From the NCBI RefSeq assembly GCF_030272615.1, contig NC_081414.1:527785137-527849136 (forward strand): DNA of 64,000 nt, read 5' to 3'. The translations under genes and the position numbers were made by a program. Of the stretch, positions 19,758 to 31,625 are shown one piece after another; positions within the stretch are counted from its first letter, which is position 1, and each line of letters opens with the position of its first letter. Source of the DNA: Cryptomeria japonica. Lineage: Eukaryota; Streptophyta; Pinopsida; Cupressales; Cupressaceae. Below the pieces are notes generated by a model, which had not been told where the DNA came from, searched no databases, and worked only from the letters and a program-made list of their open reading frames with translations.

Positions 19758-22456
19758 ATGGATTTTTGTTAGATCTATGTTTTTGGTAGATTTTTCTAAC
19801 CCTGTATTGTTGTTTTGTAAAACAATTTGGAGAATAACCTTGTGCAGCTAGGGTTTTGGACACAAAATTAAGATCTTGGAGAGATCTGATCTGATTTCAC
19901 AAATGGCTTGGAATTTTTGCATCAATTTTTGTTTGCAAGTTTGGAACAGTATCAAGAGATTTCAATCCAAAGTTCAGATTTTTTGGAGCATATTTGAATT
20001 TTCTATGATTTTTTTATGAATTTTCATAAAAAACTAATTTTGAGAGCAAAAGAGTGAATTTTTTGGATTTTCTTATATTTTTGGAAAGCTCTCCAATTTA
20101 TACATAGGATCTATTCTTTGTGATTTTAATTTTAATGCAAAATATTTCCTAAAAAAATGGATCTTTAAAAATTAGGGTTTTTCATTATTTTGATCAGATC
20201 TCACAAACAGCTTTGAATTTTGGCATAAATTTTTGTTGCAGGTCAAGAACACTATCAAAAATGCTCAGTAAAAAAAATCTGATTTTTGGAAGCATTTTTG
20301 CATTTTCTATGATTTTTTTATGCATTTTCATAAACAATTAATTTTGAGAGTGAATGAGCAAATTTTTTGGATTTGTTTATAGTTTTGGAAATTTCTCATA
20401 ATTATACACATGATCTGTTCTTTGTGATTTTAATTTTTATGCACATTAATTCCTAAAAAATCTAATCTTTAAAAATTAGAGTTTTGCATTATTTTGATCA
20501 TATCTCACAAATTGCTTGGAATTTTTCTAGGTATTTTTTTTATAAAGTTTTGGAATGCTATCAGGAGTTCCCAGTAAAAAAATCAGATTTTTTTGATCAA
20601 TGTTGCATTTTCTATGAATTTTTTATGATTTTTCATAAAAAATTAATTTTTGGAGCAAATTAGAATATTTTTTGGATTTTCTTAAATTTCTGGAAATGTC
20701 TTGAAATTTTACAGGTGCACTATTTTTTATGATGCAAAATAACTCATGAAAAATCAAATCTTTGAATTTGTCAAAAAACACATTGTCGAAGGCCCCTATT
20801 TCACAAAGTCTTTTGGATTTGAAATTTACCTAACTTGTGTGCTTGCAGGAGGGGTATTATTTCAAAACTACTAATAATCTTGGTGCAGGAACTTTGGCAA
20901 AGATTTTCTTTTAAAATTGCTCACTTTGTCTTTTTAGTCTAGCAAACACTTCAATTTGTGCACTAAAATTGAACCAGTGTCTTTTGTGTCTTGAGCAATA
21001 GGCTCTTTGTGTTTAATCTTTAGAGGGCTTGCCTCCCCGTGTGGTCACTAGGACTATTAGTGAGGAGGGAATGACCCAAGTGGTAGCGAGGCAAACCCCC
21101 CTCTTTTGAACCACTATAAATAACTGCATACATGGTGAAAGCCATGGGTAACGTGTGTTGATTAGTTCATACCGACACTATGTCTCCCCATAAACATGTT
21201 TGATCAAATTTATTTGATCAATAGTAGGGCATAACCCCTACCGGATGGGAGCCTTCTGTATTTACAGAGCTGAAAGTGCCGCATGTATGGGCACATGAGC
21301 GAATGCCCTTACTAGCACCTTTATGTTTTAGAAAGTCAAAATCCTTCTAGTTGTTGGGGCAGGAGGTCGGATCTTTGGAGCGACCCACACACATACGGTT
21401 CTTAGTAGAGATACAAAGTTTGCCATGGGGAGTTTTCATGGGGATTGGTGCTTGGCTGCCCCAGAGAAGTGAATGTCGAGGGTGGAGCCAGTGGGGTCAA
21501 GCATCTAAGTATCCGCTTTGAATAGCGTAGCCTCGAGGGAAACCCCATGTGGGATCAACAACTATTGTCTTGGCCAACCATAAGAATTGTGCTTGTCTTC
21601 TTTTAAACATTCAAACATTCAAGATCAAGCATCAAAACATTGTGTCTTTTTTGTCTTCAAGTGTATGCAAAACATTTTTACATCAAACAACACACTTTTC
21701 TTTGAGTCATTTTGAGTCCAAACACTTGGAAACATAGAGTCCTCATCAACATTGTGTCCTCTTGTCATGAAAAATGGTCAAAAATTCAGATTTGGTCACA
21801 ACAACAACTTCACAAATTGGAAAAATTGCACTCAGGTTTTCTAAACGCGTTTGTGTGATCATAGCAAACTGCATTCACAAGATTCTCGGAATTGCGTCTG
21901 TGTAGTGTCTAATCACGTTTGTGTTGGGTAACCATGCCTGTGAAGTATACAGGCACGTATGTGTTTAGCATTGAAAAAAAAATTACAATCCAACAAACAA
22001 GAGCAATCAGTTTCAGAATTCTTGAGCTTCCTAGTTTATTTCTCCGGGTTTTCATCTAGCATTCAACCATTGTTTGGGTCTCACAAAGTTCATCATTGCT
22101 TTACACCTTGCATTACATTCACATTTGTCTAAACTTGAGTCAAAAGGTCACTTGCTTGTCCTCATCTTACTTTTTCAACACACTACATACAACAACATTT
22201 TGCTAAGTGGTCCCTCACCAAGGTCTATCACCTTTGGGTCTCATTTGGTCGTACTTAGAGTCAAGGTCAACTTACCTCATCAAGAGAATTTATCATCTCT
22301 TTGGAAGGCACACCTACTCTACTACACACATACTTGGTCTTACACTTTGGACATTGCAAGTACACCTCAGATTCATTTACATTCCATCCAGCTCTTGGTC
22401 TTCCATACTCTTTCCATTTTCATCTAGTCTCACACATCTTGGTCAAGACCTAGTTC
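19758..22456 (+). other. Long leader of Element D
   Basis: 2.7 kb without a convincing coding frame. It holds three ~304-bp tandem repeats (19888-20780), a GC-richer stretch around 21030-21550, and a cluster of degenerate GCGTCTGTG-like motifs at 21843-21972. The open stretch 22074-22427 shows no domain. Confidence 0.6.
19888..20780. repeat. Three ~304-bp tandem repeats in Element D leader
   Basis: Units start GATCTGATTTCACAAA (19888), GATCAGATCTCACAAA (20192) and GATCATATCTCACAAA (20496). Each then has TTGGAATTTT-like, GCATTTTCTATGATTTTTT, TCATAAA and TTTTGGATTT segments. The third copy is slightly shorter and more diverged. Confidence 0.85.
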
Positions 22457-25400
22457 ATGGTTGAAACCCATTCCCAAAAATCTAGGAGAGAAGCCAAAGA
22501 GGCTCAAGAGTCCGCAAACATGAGTGGCTATGAGTATGAAAACAATATCTTTTTCAATTTTGATCATGCCACATTACCTGACATGGACATCTATAGAAAC
22601 ATTCAAAATGTTGAGAACATGGATAATAAAAAGAACAATGATACACACAATGACAATGCTGACAACATTTCAGTACATTCAACAAAAGTGGAAGACTCTA
22701 TTATGGATCCCCATTTTAATAGATTGGTTGAGAAAATCATGAGAAGAGATAGACAATATTTCTTACAAGTGATGGCACGAAGTGGAGCTAAGATACCTCA
22801 TGATTTTGACATGTCTCAAATAGTGGAAAATCGACCTATGCAAGAAACTCAACTCAACATGGATCAAAGGAGGCCTAATAGTGGAGGTACTAGAGGACCA
22901 CGTTTCGTGCCTAAGTCACCATCATCTTTGTTTCAAAAACTTGAGGTTCCAAATGCACATGGTCAAGCTTATGATACTCATGAAAGAGCATCTCGTGAAC
23001 AACTCTGTCTACGCAGACCTTTATGGAAATCTTATGCGGATAAATACACTCAATTGCATACCAATGCTAAGGACAAACCTCCAAAACAATTGGATATATA
23101 GAGGCATGCTCAAAATTTGGACACAAGAAAACCCCGTGTCAAATTTGGGGGCACTACACAACAACAAACTCATGACATGCCTGAAGAATATGATATACAT
23201 GGACAAAGCATATATTCCATTCCTCCTTATGAATCTATACCAAGTGGTCCCTATACGTAGTATCATTATAGACCTCCTCCATATGAACATGTTTATGATC
23301 AATACCATCCATATATGCAGTATCCTCCTCCTCCACCCGGTGGCTCAGGCATGGGATATGGTCCAAGAAGTCGGTCTCCACCTAAGAACAATTTGGAACA
23401 GCAAATAAAGTACTTACAAAAGAAAATGGAGGACATTAATACACCAAAGCCAACTTACACAATGAGATACATATGTCCCTACCCATTTAATAAGAGCATT
23501 CCAATGCCTCCTTTTCCTACACATTTCGTAACACCAAAGTTTGATAAGTATAGAGACAATGGAGACCCTAAGGCATATATAAGACAATTTTTCATAGCTT
23601 GCATTGAGGTAGTTGTAGAAGAAACATACTTGATGAGATTTTTCCCACAAAGCTTAGGTGATCAAGCTATGGAATGGTTCTCCCAACTTCCACCTGGAAT
23701 TAAGTCATGGAGTGATCTAGCAGAAGCTTTCATACAACATTTCTCATATAACATAGAGACAGATATATTAGTTACCACTTTGTGCAACACTAAATAAAAG
23801 GATGGGGAGTCATTTTCACCATTCCTACAAAGATGGAGGAATTTAGCCAACAAATGCTCTTGTGAAATTCCACATAAACAAATGGTAGAGATGTTTACAC
23901 AAAATGTCAACAAAGAAATTGGTTATGACTTAAGAAAAGCTTGTTTGTCCACCTTCAAGGATTTCATTGAAAAAGGCTTAGCAATAGAGAAGGTCTTAAT
24001 TGAACAAGGAGTCATTAAGATATTCAAAGAAAACAAAGAGGACTTTAAAGGAAAAGACAAGCCAAGATTTTGGAACAAAAACAAGAACACAGTAAATGAT
24101 GGTGTTGTTGATGCTAAGATAGTGAGACCCAAAATCATTATTTCTGGATCAAGTTCTACAAATAACCAAGTGAATATTCAAATAACTTCAAAACCACGAA
24201 GGAAATACACCCCATTGGGAGAACCACTTGAATCAAATTTCAAGAAGCTAGTGGCAAACAAGATAATAACAATTCCAGACAATCCTCCATATGAGCCAAA
24301 GGTCAAACCAAATTGGTGGAATGACGATGAGTATTGCGAGTGTCACAAGAGCAAGGGACATAAAACAGTAAATTGTCATCGGTTGAAGAACATTATACAA
24401 GATGTTATTGATAGAGGTGATATTGAGATTGAAGGACATAAATCCAATCAAGAACATGAGATGTTTAAGGAACCATTCCCTAAACATGACAAGAGAAAAT
24501 CCAAAGCCACAGATGAGCAAGCCAACTATACAAAAGCCTCCTATAACTATGATTCAATTGTTAATCACATTTCGATGGACAATTATGTCTCTACCATTAT
24601 CATAAAGGACAAAACATATGAAAGTTCTACTCAAAGAGCCAAAGTTGTCCTAAAAGGCATTGGACCTTCTTCTGAATCTACCTCTGAATGTAATGTCACA
24701 ACTCATCGAGGTAAGGTCACCTTGCAAGGTGCTCCAGCTAAAACCATCGCTTCCTCATCAACCAAACCTGAGTATGACCTAGCAGAACAGTTAGGAAAGA
24801 CACCCACGCTTATCTCAATCCTAGAACTGTTGTGTATCTCTCCTTCGCATAAAGCCATACTTGATAAAGTCCTAAGATAAACCTTTGTACCCACTGATCT
24901 GAACGTGGACTAGTTTCAAGCCATGGTGGGATACCTTTCCGTTCCACATTCTCTTACATTCACTGAAGCTGACGATGCCTTCGTAAGCCAACCACATAAT
25001 GCACCTTTACACATTGAAGCCTTCCTGCACAAACATCGAATAAAACGAGTCCTGATAGATGGAGGAGCTGGTCTCAATATATGTACATTGAATACTCTTA
25101 AGCTATTGGGATATTCTGAAAAAGTTGTGAATGCTACAAAGAAAATTACCATCAAAGCATATGATGACGAAGAGAGTTCATCTAAAGGCACAGTCACTTT
25201 ACCTCTCAGAGTTGGGCCAGTTACGAAAGATGTGGTTTGTCAAGTCCTTGATCTAGATCTCACATACATCATACTCTTGGGACGTCCATGGATTCATGAA
25301 ATGAGAGTTGTTCCCTCAACATATCATCGATGTATCAAGTTCCCACACAATGGAGTTGAAGTGACTGTCAAAGGCAATCTGAACCCATTCATATATTGTA

Positions 25401-25906
25401 ACAATCTGTGCCCTAGATCAAAAATAACAATCCCAGTCAATCGAGAGGTTGTTCCTTCATCAACATATGTTGATCCAGAATCCTTGAATGCTTCTACATC
25501 AAAACAAGCAGAGATCAAAGAAAAGTTCCAGATTAAAGACATGGGATGTGGTGAGTATATCTTTCATGTTGATCAACTCCCACTATCTCCTAAGGTATTC
25601 AGTCAACAAGAACAATCTATAAACAATTTTCAAGGAATTGGGTGTGAACCACCTAGTGTTGTGGCTACTAAGTCTGAATGCAAATCTCCTCCAGTGGTGC
25701 AAGCAACTCTTGATATCAATAGTCCCAAGAATGGTTCCAATGAAGAATCTATTGAGTGTATTGCCAGCCCTCTTGAGAACTCACATAGCTTTACCATTTC
25801 ATCCACTCATTCCATTTCCACTCCTCTCCCAAACTTGGATCAACAAGAATTACAAAATCCCTTACTCATTGGGATAGAAAATCAAGATTTGAAAAGAAAA
25901 ATGTAA
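22457..25906 (+). pseudogene. Gag-protease of Element D (single frame, five in-frame stops)
   Basis: One frame runs from ATG 22457 to 25906, interrupted by stops at 23099, 23258, 23795, 24878 and 24911 but with no frameshift. Gag core: KFDKYRDNGDPKAYIRQF, then MEWFSQLPPGIKSW. Zinc-knuckle-like motif: YCECHKSKGHKTVNC followed by LKNIIQDVIDRGDI, the OTA pattern. Protease: RVLIDGGAGLNICTL with catalytic Asp at 25058-25060 and IILLGRPWIHEM. All five stops are TAG or TAA and could come from CAG/CAA by C-to-T change. The protein cannot be made full length from this copy. Confidence 0.88.
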
Positions 25907-26104
25907 AAGTCAAAAATAAAGAAAAGTCCTTTAGTTCAAATCAAAATCAAAAGCTATTGGACTTTGCAAAAATCAAGGTCAAAGATAAAAATCCTATGAA
26001 AGAAAAAGAGCAAGAGATTATCTCCCCTAATATCAAAATAACTGGGGGCAAAAGTTCTACAATTTTAAGTCAAAAAGAATACTTGTTGATCCTAAGTCTC
26101 TGTC

Positions 26105-26602
26105 ATGCCATCCTACTTTCACTTGTTTTTCGCAATCATAAGCCTTCATCACTCATCCACTTGTTCTACACATCCTGTCCCTTCTGGCGATACATCATGG
26201 ACCTTTAATGGAGCTTCCTCGTGGGACTTTGTTGTCAGGGATGCCCAAACTTCTTTAGGTGACACACATATGCGACTGTGTAGTCCACACACTAGTAATT
26301 CTATCTCAGTTCCTTTATCAAGGAAGACAATCACTCGAGCTACACATCATTTAGTCAAGGAACAATACATTTACAACCACAAAGTAAAGCCTCACACATT
26401 TGAGGTGGGTGACTTAGTTCTCAAGGAGAATCTAAGAAATGAACAGGATCGAGAGAAGAAAGGAAAATTTGAGCCCAATTGGCTTGGTCCTTATGTCATC
26501 ACAACATTCTATGGATCAGTTGCATATCAGCTCTCAACACTAGAGGGAGAACCTTTGGAAGATCCAATCAATGACATGCACCTTCGTAGGTTTTACACAT
26601 AG
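26105..26602 (+). pseudogene. Integrase C-terminal tail of Element D
   Basis: From about 26320 the frame reads ATHHLVKEQYIYNHKVKPHT, then FEVGDLVLKENL, GKFEPNWLGPYVIT and NDMHLRRFY before the stop at 26602. This is the C-terminal GPY/F-type end of a Ty3 integrase. Nothing of reverse transcriptase, RNase H, the HHCC finger or the DDE core lies between the protease (ending about 25400) and here, so roughly 2.5-3 kb of pol is missing. Confidence 0.85.
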
Positions 26603-28234
26603 CTCTTCAGCATATCCAATTATCAAAAATACAAAAAAATCAAAAAGTATCAAAAAATACAAAAACAAATTAAAAAAATACAAAAAAATCATAAAAAAAA
26701 AAAATCGTTACTTGGTGAAAATCTGGCAAACAGGCGCCTTGTGACACAAAAAAATAAAAATTGAAAAATAAAAAAAATTTAAAGAGAAATAAATTCGTCC
26801 AACGGTGAAAACCACTTCGGTGGTGCCTTGGGAAAGTACCACGGTGAAAACCAGGTTACCGACGCCATGTGTAGAGACATTGCTCCTCCCTCCTTTGGGA
26901 TTCACTTTCATCCTTTCACTTTTGAACACACTCACAACCCGTCCATTCATAATAAACTTACCCATTCCCATCATGGCTTGCTATTGATCTACCTAAGATT
27001 GGTTAGCCATTCATAATAATCCTTCCTTTTCACCTTTTTCATCCATAATAAATCAGCTCTTATCTATGGCTAAGGCAAATCCTAAGTCTAGTGATGGGTT
27101 TGGAACTAAGAGCATCACACGTTTTGAGGAGTACAGTTTCTTCCAGTTTTCTTTAGTCTATCTGCGCACAATTCACAATAAAGCAACACTTGCATCACCG
27201 ATCCGCAATAAAGTTTCATCTTCTCCGCAATAAAGTATCAATTTCATGGATTCAGTTAGTTTCAGATGAGACACAACAACAACAATGGGCTTCAACAAAT
27301 CAAATCTTTCAACAGACTCGGACATTATGGTTTAGTGCTATCTATCCTTTTGTGAACGAAAACATTGTGACCACAATCAAATAGACTTATACAAGTGGCA
27401 AGAGACACTGAACTTGAGGATTGGAGTGGATTTTGGTGTCGAGTCTTGGTTTTCTTTTGATTTTATCTTTTGGTGACATGTCTTTTAGCTTTTCCAGGAT
27501 GTCTTTGACTAGAGATTTTATCTCTGGGATGTCTTTGACTAGAAAGGTGAGGATGGGGTATCGTCACCTATTTTTATTTACTGTCTGTGGATTGTCTCTT
27601 AGTAATGTCATGACTTGTCCAAGGATATGAGGACACTGTGAATCTAGTGTGAACTGGGGCATTCCTTGTTTGCGACTGTTTGATCTCCATGCAAATGGGT
27701 ACAATGACTTTCTGGGTCGAACATATATCTGGATTATCATAACCTATTTGCCATAATAAAGCTCAATGATGATAAAGCACAAGAATTTCTTTCACTTCCA
27801 TATCTTCTATCTTCCATCCCCCTTTCTTGATTGACCTCCATCGTCCTTCTGGAGTCCGTGTAGCCTGCTATCACATGACTGAGTATAATGACACACCAAA
27901 AATATTTGCATTTCATGTAGTTTGCACCTGCATTACCACATATTAACATTTCATACATATAGATATCACAATTGTATCACATCCTGCACACAACACATGT
28001 TAGCACATTTTACATTCTCATCATGTAAATAGTTCTTTGCATTATCATATTCATCTGCATTTCATACATTCACATTTGCATCATGCATAACATATAAAAC
28101 ATAAAAGACAAAAATATTGTATTTCATCATGTACATATTTACATCCATATTATAAGCATCACATAGAAACATGCATCACATAGAAGCAACATCACATAGG
28201 TACATATGCATATAGCTGCTGCAAGGATGAATCA

Positions 28235-28278
<44 letters not shown>

Positions 28279-28342
28279 AAAATCATAAGTGTCATGATAC
28301 AATAATGTCAAAATACATATGGCTACAATCACCCGAAGGTGT
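26603..28342. other. Noncoding internal region of Element D
   Basis: Starts with A-rich simple sequence (26620-26710), followed by GGTGAAAACC-type short repeats at 26712-26860, then unremarkable DNA and a CA/AT-rich stretch with repeated ATCACAT words (27950-28200). No gene is recognised. Confidence 0.5.
28239..28276. repeat. (AT)19 microsatellite
   Basis: Uninterrupted AT dinucleotides just 3' of the antisense PMD gene. Confidence 0.95.
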
Positions 28343-30280
28343 CTACATTGTCATACAAATATGGTACAAAAATTGATACATAGGGAGCCCTCTAAGGCTA
28401 TGACGAACTCCCTCCCTCGGAGCCAGCTGGCCTCGACGGAGTCTGGGCCCTGGAAGGACCTGCCCCAGGATCATGTCTCCTACCCCCTCTATCTGGTGGT
28501 GGTGGAGGACCCATGACTCCACCACTAGATGCCTGTCTCCCGTCTCTCCCTCCAGTGGTCATCGTAGTCCATGATGGTGTTCGAAAGCTCCTATCTCACT
28601 GATCTAGTGGCACCACTCCATAGTATAGGTCTTGCCAGTAAGCTATCTCCTCCCCTACCCGCAGAACATAGGCGTATTTGGCTCTTGTGTCCTTTGTTTC
28701 CTGCCTGCCCTCAGTGTTGTCTCAACCTTCGTGTAGCGCTGGATAGCCTGATCTCTCTCCCGCTCAGTGTCCCTTAGCTGTCTCCTGAGCCTAGTTGTAT
28801 CCCTCTCCAGATCCTGGATCTCATCTGTATGTCCTTGGCAGATCTCCATCAAGGATAGTAGCTCATCCTCCTCCTCTCCTCCCTCCTCACCCTGTCCCTG
28901 TGGCTTTTCCCATGGCTGCTCCTATCCCTGTCCCTGTCCCTATACCTATCTGGGAACCTGTGTTGCTAGCACCTGTAATGGAAATCCACCTCTACCCCTC
29001 ACTACATGAGCTTGCCTCTCCTCTCCATCATCTATCCTCTAAGACACTCTCCTCTTCGCTACTTCCCCTCGCCTCTGTCATCAACCTCTGCCTCCACCAT
29101 CTCCACTATCATCTCCACCATCCCCACCATTACCCTCTATTGACTCCCCTGGATCCATTAGCCGTGGAAATAGATGCTCTGCCCAATATGCACTGTACTT
29201 TGCATCCATCCCTGCATCCTCCACATCCGCCCAAATATCCCAAGGCATGGGAACCATCTCCAACATCTGTGTCACAACCTGATCATAAGACAATAATGGC
29301 CCTAAATGCACCTGATCCCTGACCCCCGTGGCATTCATTGTATCTTGCCGAACTGCCTACATACCCTGTCAATCAGCTGTCGCTCAATCACATATGTCGT
29401 CCGACTAATCAAATACCTACTCTTGAATACATACGGTAGCTCCATTGCATCATCCTCCCACTCCTCACAGTCTAAGTAAGGCCTCCATACTACATTGTCT
29501 ATCTCATCAATAACTCGATGCCAATACTCTAGCCTCCCAATCCATGGCTGAGAAGTAATCATATCATACAGATGTACAAAACCACGCCCATGTCCACTGC
29601 CTCTAAAGTGTATTGGTCGTGTCACCGACAGATGCTCATATGCCCATACCTGCAACAATGTCACTCTACATCTTAATCATACTGATCCATGATATACAAA
29701 CTGATTAGCTCATAATATAAGTGTGCCAGAAGAGATGACTCCCATGCAAACCTGGTGTGCTCAATCACCAAAGTCTCCAGAGTTGTCCCCCATCCCACAA
29801 CCAACCCTCGTGTCACCCTATCTAGACATAGGAATCCGCTGATCACTCTTGCTAGTACCACCAATAGTGCCAATCCTATCGCTATCATGGTGTCCCAAGC
29901 CACATGTCCTACCCTCATCTCCAGTCCTGGATCCAGGAACTCTCATCTCAGTGCATCCCTGTCTCCCTCTCGATCATAAGGAACTAACTCCCCAACGATC
30001 GATATCTGCAGTATCTTGTATACATCCTTTAAGGTGACTGTCATCTCACCCATCGAAAAATGAAACATGCATGTCTCTGAGTGCCATCTCTCAGCTAATG
30101 CAGTCAGCAAACCCATGTTTGCTCAAAAATTAGGCACATACATAAATTATCTCAATCCCATAGCCTCAACTGCTGCTCTATTCTCGAATGTCATCTCTGG
30201 TCGTAAATTCTGAGTCGAAGGGAATCTTTCTTGTGACTCCAACATCGGTAGGTCCTCCTGCAATCAAGAAAATCAACTGT

Positions 30281-30840
30281 GTCAATCCTAGTGGTACTCC
30301 CTATTCATTAGAAAGTGTTGCTCTGTTTATCCTAGTGATTATATCTATCATATGACACTCTATCCTAGTGGTACTCCTTGTTCATCACAAAGTGCTGCTT
30401 TTTTATCCTAGTGCTTATATCTATCATCTGACACTCTATCCTAGTAGTACTCCCCGTTCATCACAAAGTGCTGCTTTTATCTTATCTTTTAGGGCACCTA
30501 CTTGAGTGTATCCTCTTGAGTAACTTATCCAATTGACAACGTATGTTCTATCACAGAATTGTCAATTTCAGCCTAATCCAATTGCAACGTATGTTATATC
30601 ACAACATTGTCAATTTCTTTGGTACTCCCTGTTCATCACAAAGTGCCTCACTCTATCCTATCCTCGGGCCTCTGCTTGAGTGTATCCTCTTGAGTAGTTT
30701 CCTGATTGGCAATGTATGTTCTATCACATAATTGTCAATCCTAGCCCTATTTGTTATCCTAGTCTTCCCTAGAGGACCTACTTGAGTGTATCCTCTCAAC
30801 AACTTATCCAATCGACAACGTATGTTTATCACATAACTGC
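30281..30840. repeat. Degenerate tandem repeats in the PMD intron
   Basis: Two interleaved modules. One, with TCCTAGTGGTACTCC and TTCATCACAAAGTGCTG, occurs about four times at 30281-30650. The other, with CTTGAGTGTATCCTCTTGAGT and GACAACGTATGTTCTATCACA, occurs about three times at 30490-30840. Confidence 0.75.
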
Positions 30841-30847
30841 CAATTCG

Positions 30848-31110
30848 ACCTTGAAGACATAAACGCACATTCATGACACAAACACGCTTACATACTTCAC
30901 AAACATTTTTGCATTTCACAGACGCACCTGAAACACACAGACGTGCCTCTGTTCTGCACAGAAACGCCTGCCCTGCATAAACGCGCCTGCACTTTGCAAA
31001 CGTGTTCACATTTGACATAGACGCTTTTAAACTCATAGACACGCTTAGACCCTGCATAGACGCTCCTAACCTACCCAGATGTGCCTGGCACCAACGCAGG
31101 CGCGCCTTAG
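30848..31110. repeat. Short degenerate CACAGACGC-type repeats
   Basis: About a dozen ~18-25-bp units built on CA(C/T)AGACGCGCCTG-like words. The reverse-complement form (GCGTCTGTG-like) clusters at 21843-21972 in the leader of the same element. Confidence 0.6.
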
Positions 31111-31611
31111 TGTTTTTTTACCTTGCTTGAAATTTTTTGCAACCTACCTAAAGTGCATTTATTACACTACTTGACATGCATTTATGACAACAATTAATGC
31201 AACAAGGTACAAGGAGGTTTTGTGGTACTCACTGGCTCTCCTGCATTTGTTGGCCTCTGATATCGACGAACGCGATCGATTCTATGCACCACTGTCATCG
31301 TTGCTGACTGCTCTCTACACTCTGATCTCTTAGGTGTGTGGATGACAATGAGGATGTTTTCCCTCATAGTCTATCTTATAGACTACCCTAGCCCTAGTCT
31401 TCCGAGTTAGTCTTCTTTATCTCGTGACTCTGTCACTCTCTCCTATCTTGTCAGACCTTTCTAGCCTTTCTTTCTTATCGAGAGATTGTCAATGATCTTT
31501 TCAGATATTTTCATCCAATCTCTCGAGGGGGCATATCATTCCCATCTTGGGGCAACTTTGTATCAGTTCATCTTATCTTCTTTGAAACAATGCGACAAGC
31601 TGCATTGTCTC

Positions 31612-31625
31612 AAAGAGGGGAAAAA
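31612..31625 (+). promoter_or_regulatory. Polypurine tract of Element D
   Basis: AAAGAGGGGAAAAA lies directly before the 3' LTR start, where the plus-strand primer is expected. Confidence 0.8.

Larger units (their letters stand above)
30258..31232 (-). other. Putative intron of the captured PMD gene
   Basis: 975 bp bounded by GTGAGT and TTGATTGCAG on the minus strand. Removing it joins the two coding segments in frame (GAG-CCA/GAG-GAC). It is filled with tandem repeats rather than unique sequence. Confidence 0.65.
28343..31298 (-). pseudogene. Captured plant mobile domain (PMD, MAIN/MAIL-like) gene, antisense within Element D
   Basis: Exon 1: ATG at 31298 to 31233, 22 codons beginning MTVVHRIDRVRRYQRP. 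A donor GTGAGT follows (31232-31227) and an acceptor TTGATTGCAG ends at 30258; exon 2 resumes in frame at 30257. Exon 2 has LLTALAERWHSETCMFHF and GEMTVTLKDVYKILQI, the hallmark of the plant mobile domain, then FAWESSLLAHLYYELISLY and, after a frameshift near 29668, LLQVWAYEHLSV and YVIERQLIDRVCRQFG. A second frameshift near 29338 leads to an acidic/Gly-rich tail and a short coiled coil (28852-28655). Stops at 30147, 30123 and 29943 break exon 2. PMD proteins include MAIN/MAIL1 nuclear factors, and the domain is often carried by plant transposons. Confidence 0.85.

Noticed and set aside
22074-22427. 117-codon open frame before Element D gag
   Set aside because: Leader sequence with no recognisable motif; gag starts at 22457 in another frame.
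28795-29322. 175-codon plus-strand open frame, Pro/His/Leu-rich
   Set aside because: It lies opposite the antisense PMD gene tail and has no motif; the minus strand explains the sequence.
30281-30840. Regularly spaced repeats that could suggest a CRISPR-like array
   Set aside because: Units are degenerate, unevenly spaced and inside a plant retroelement intron; no cas genes or unique spacers.
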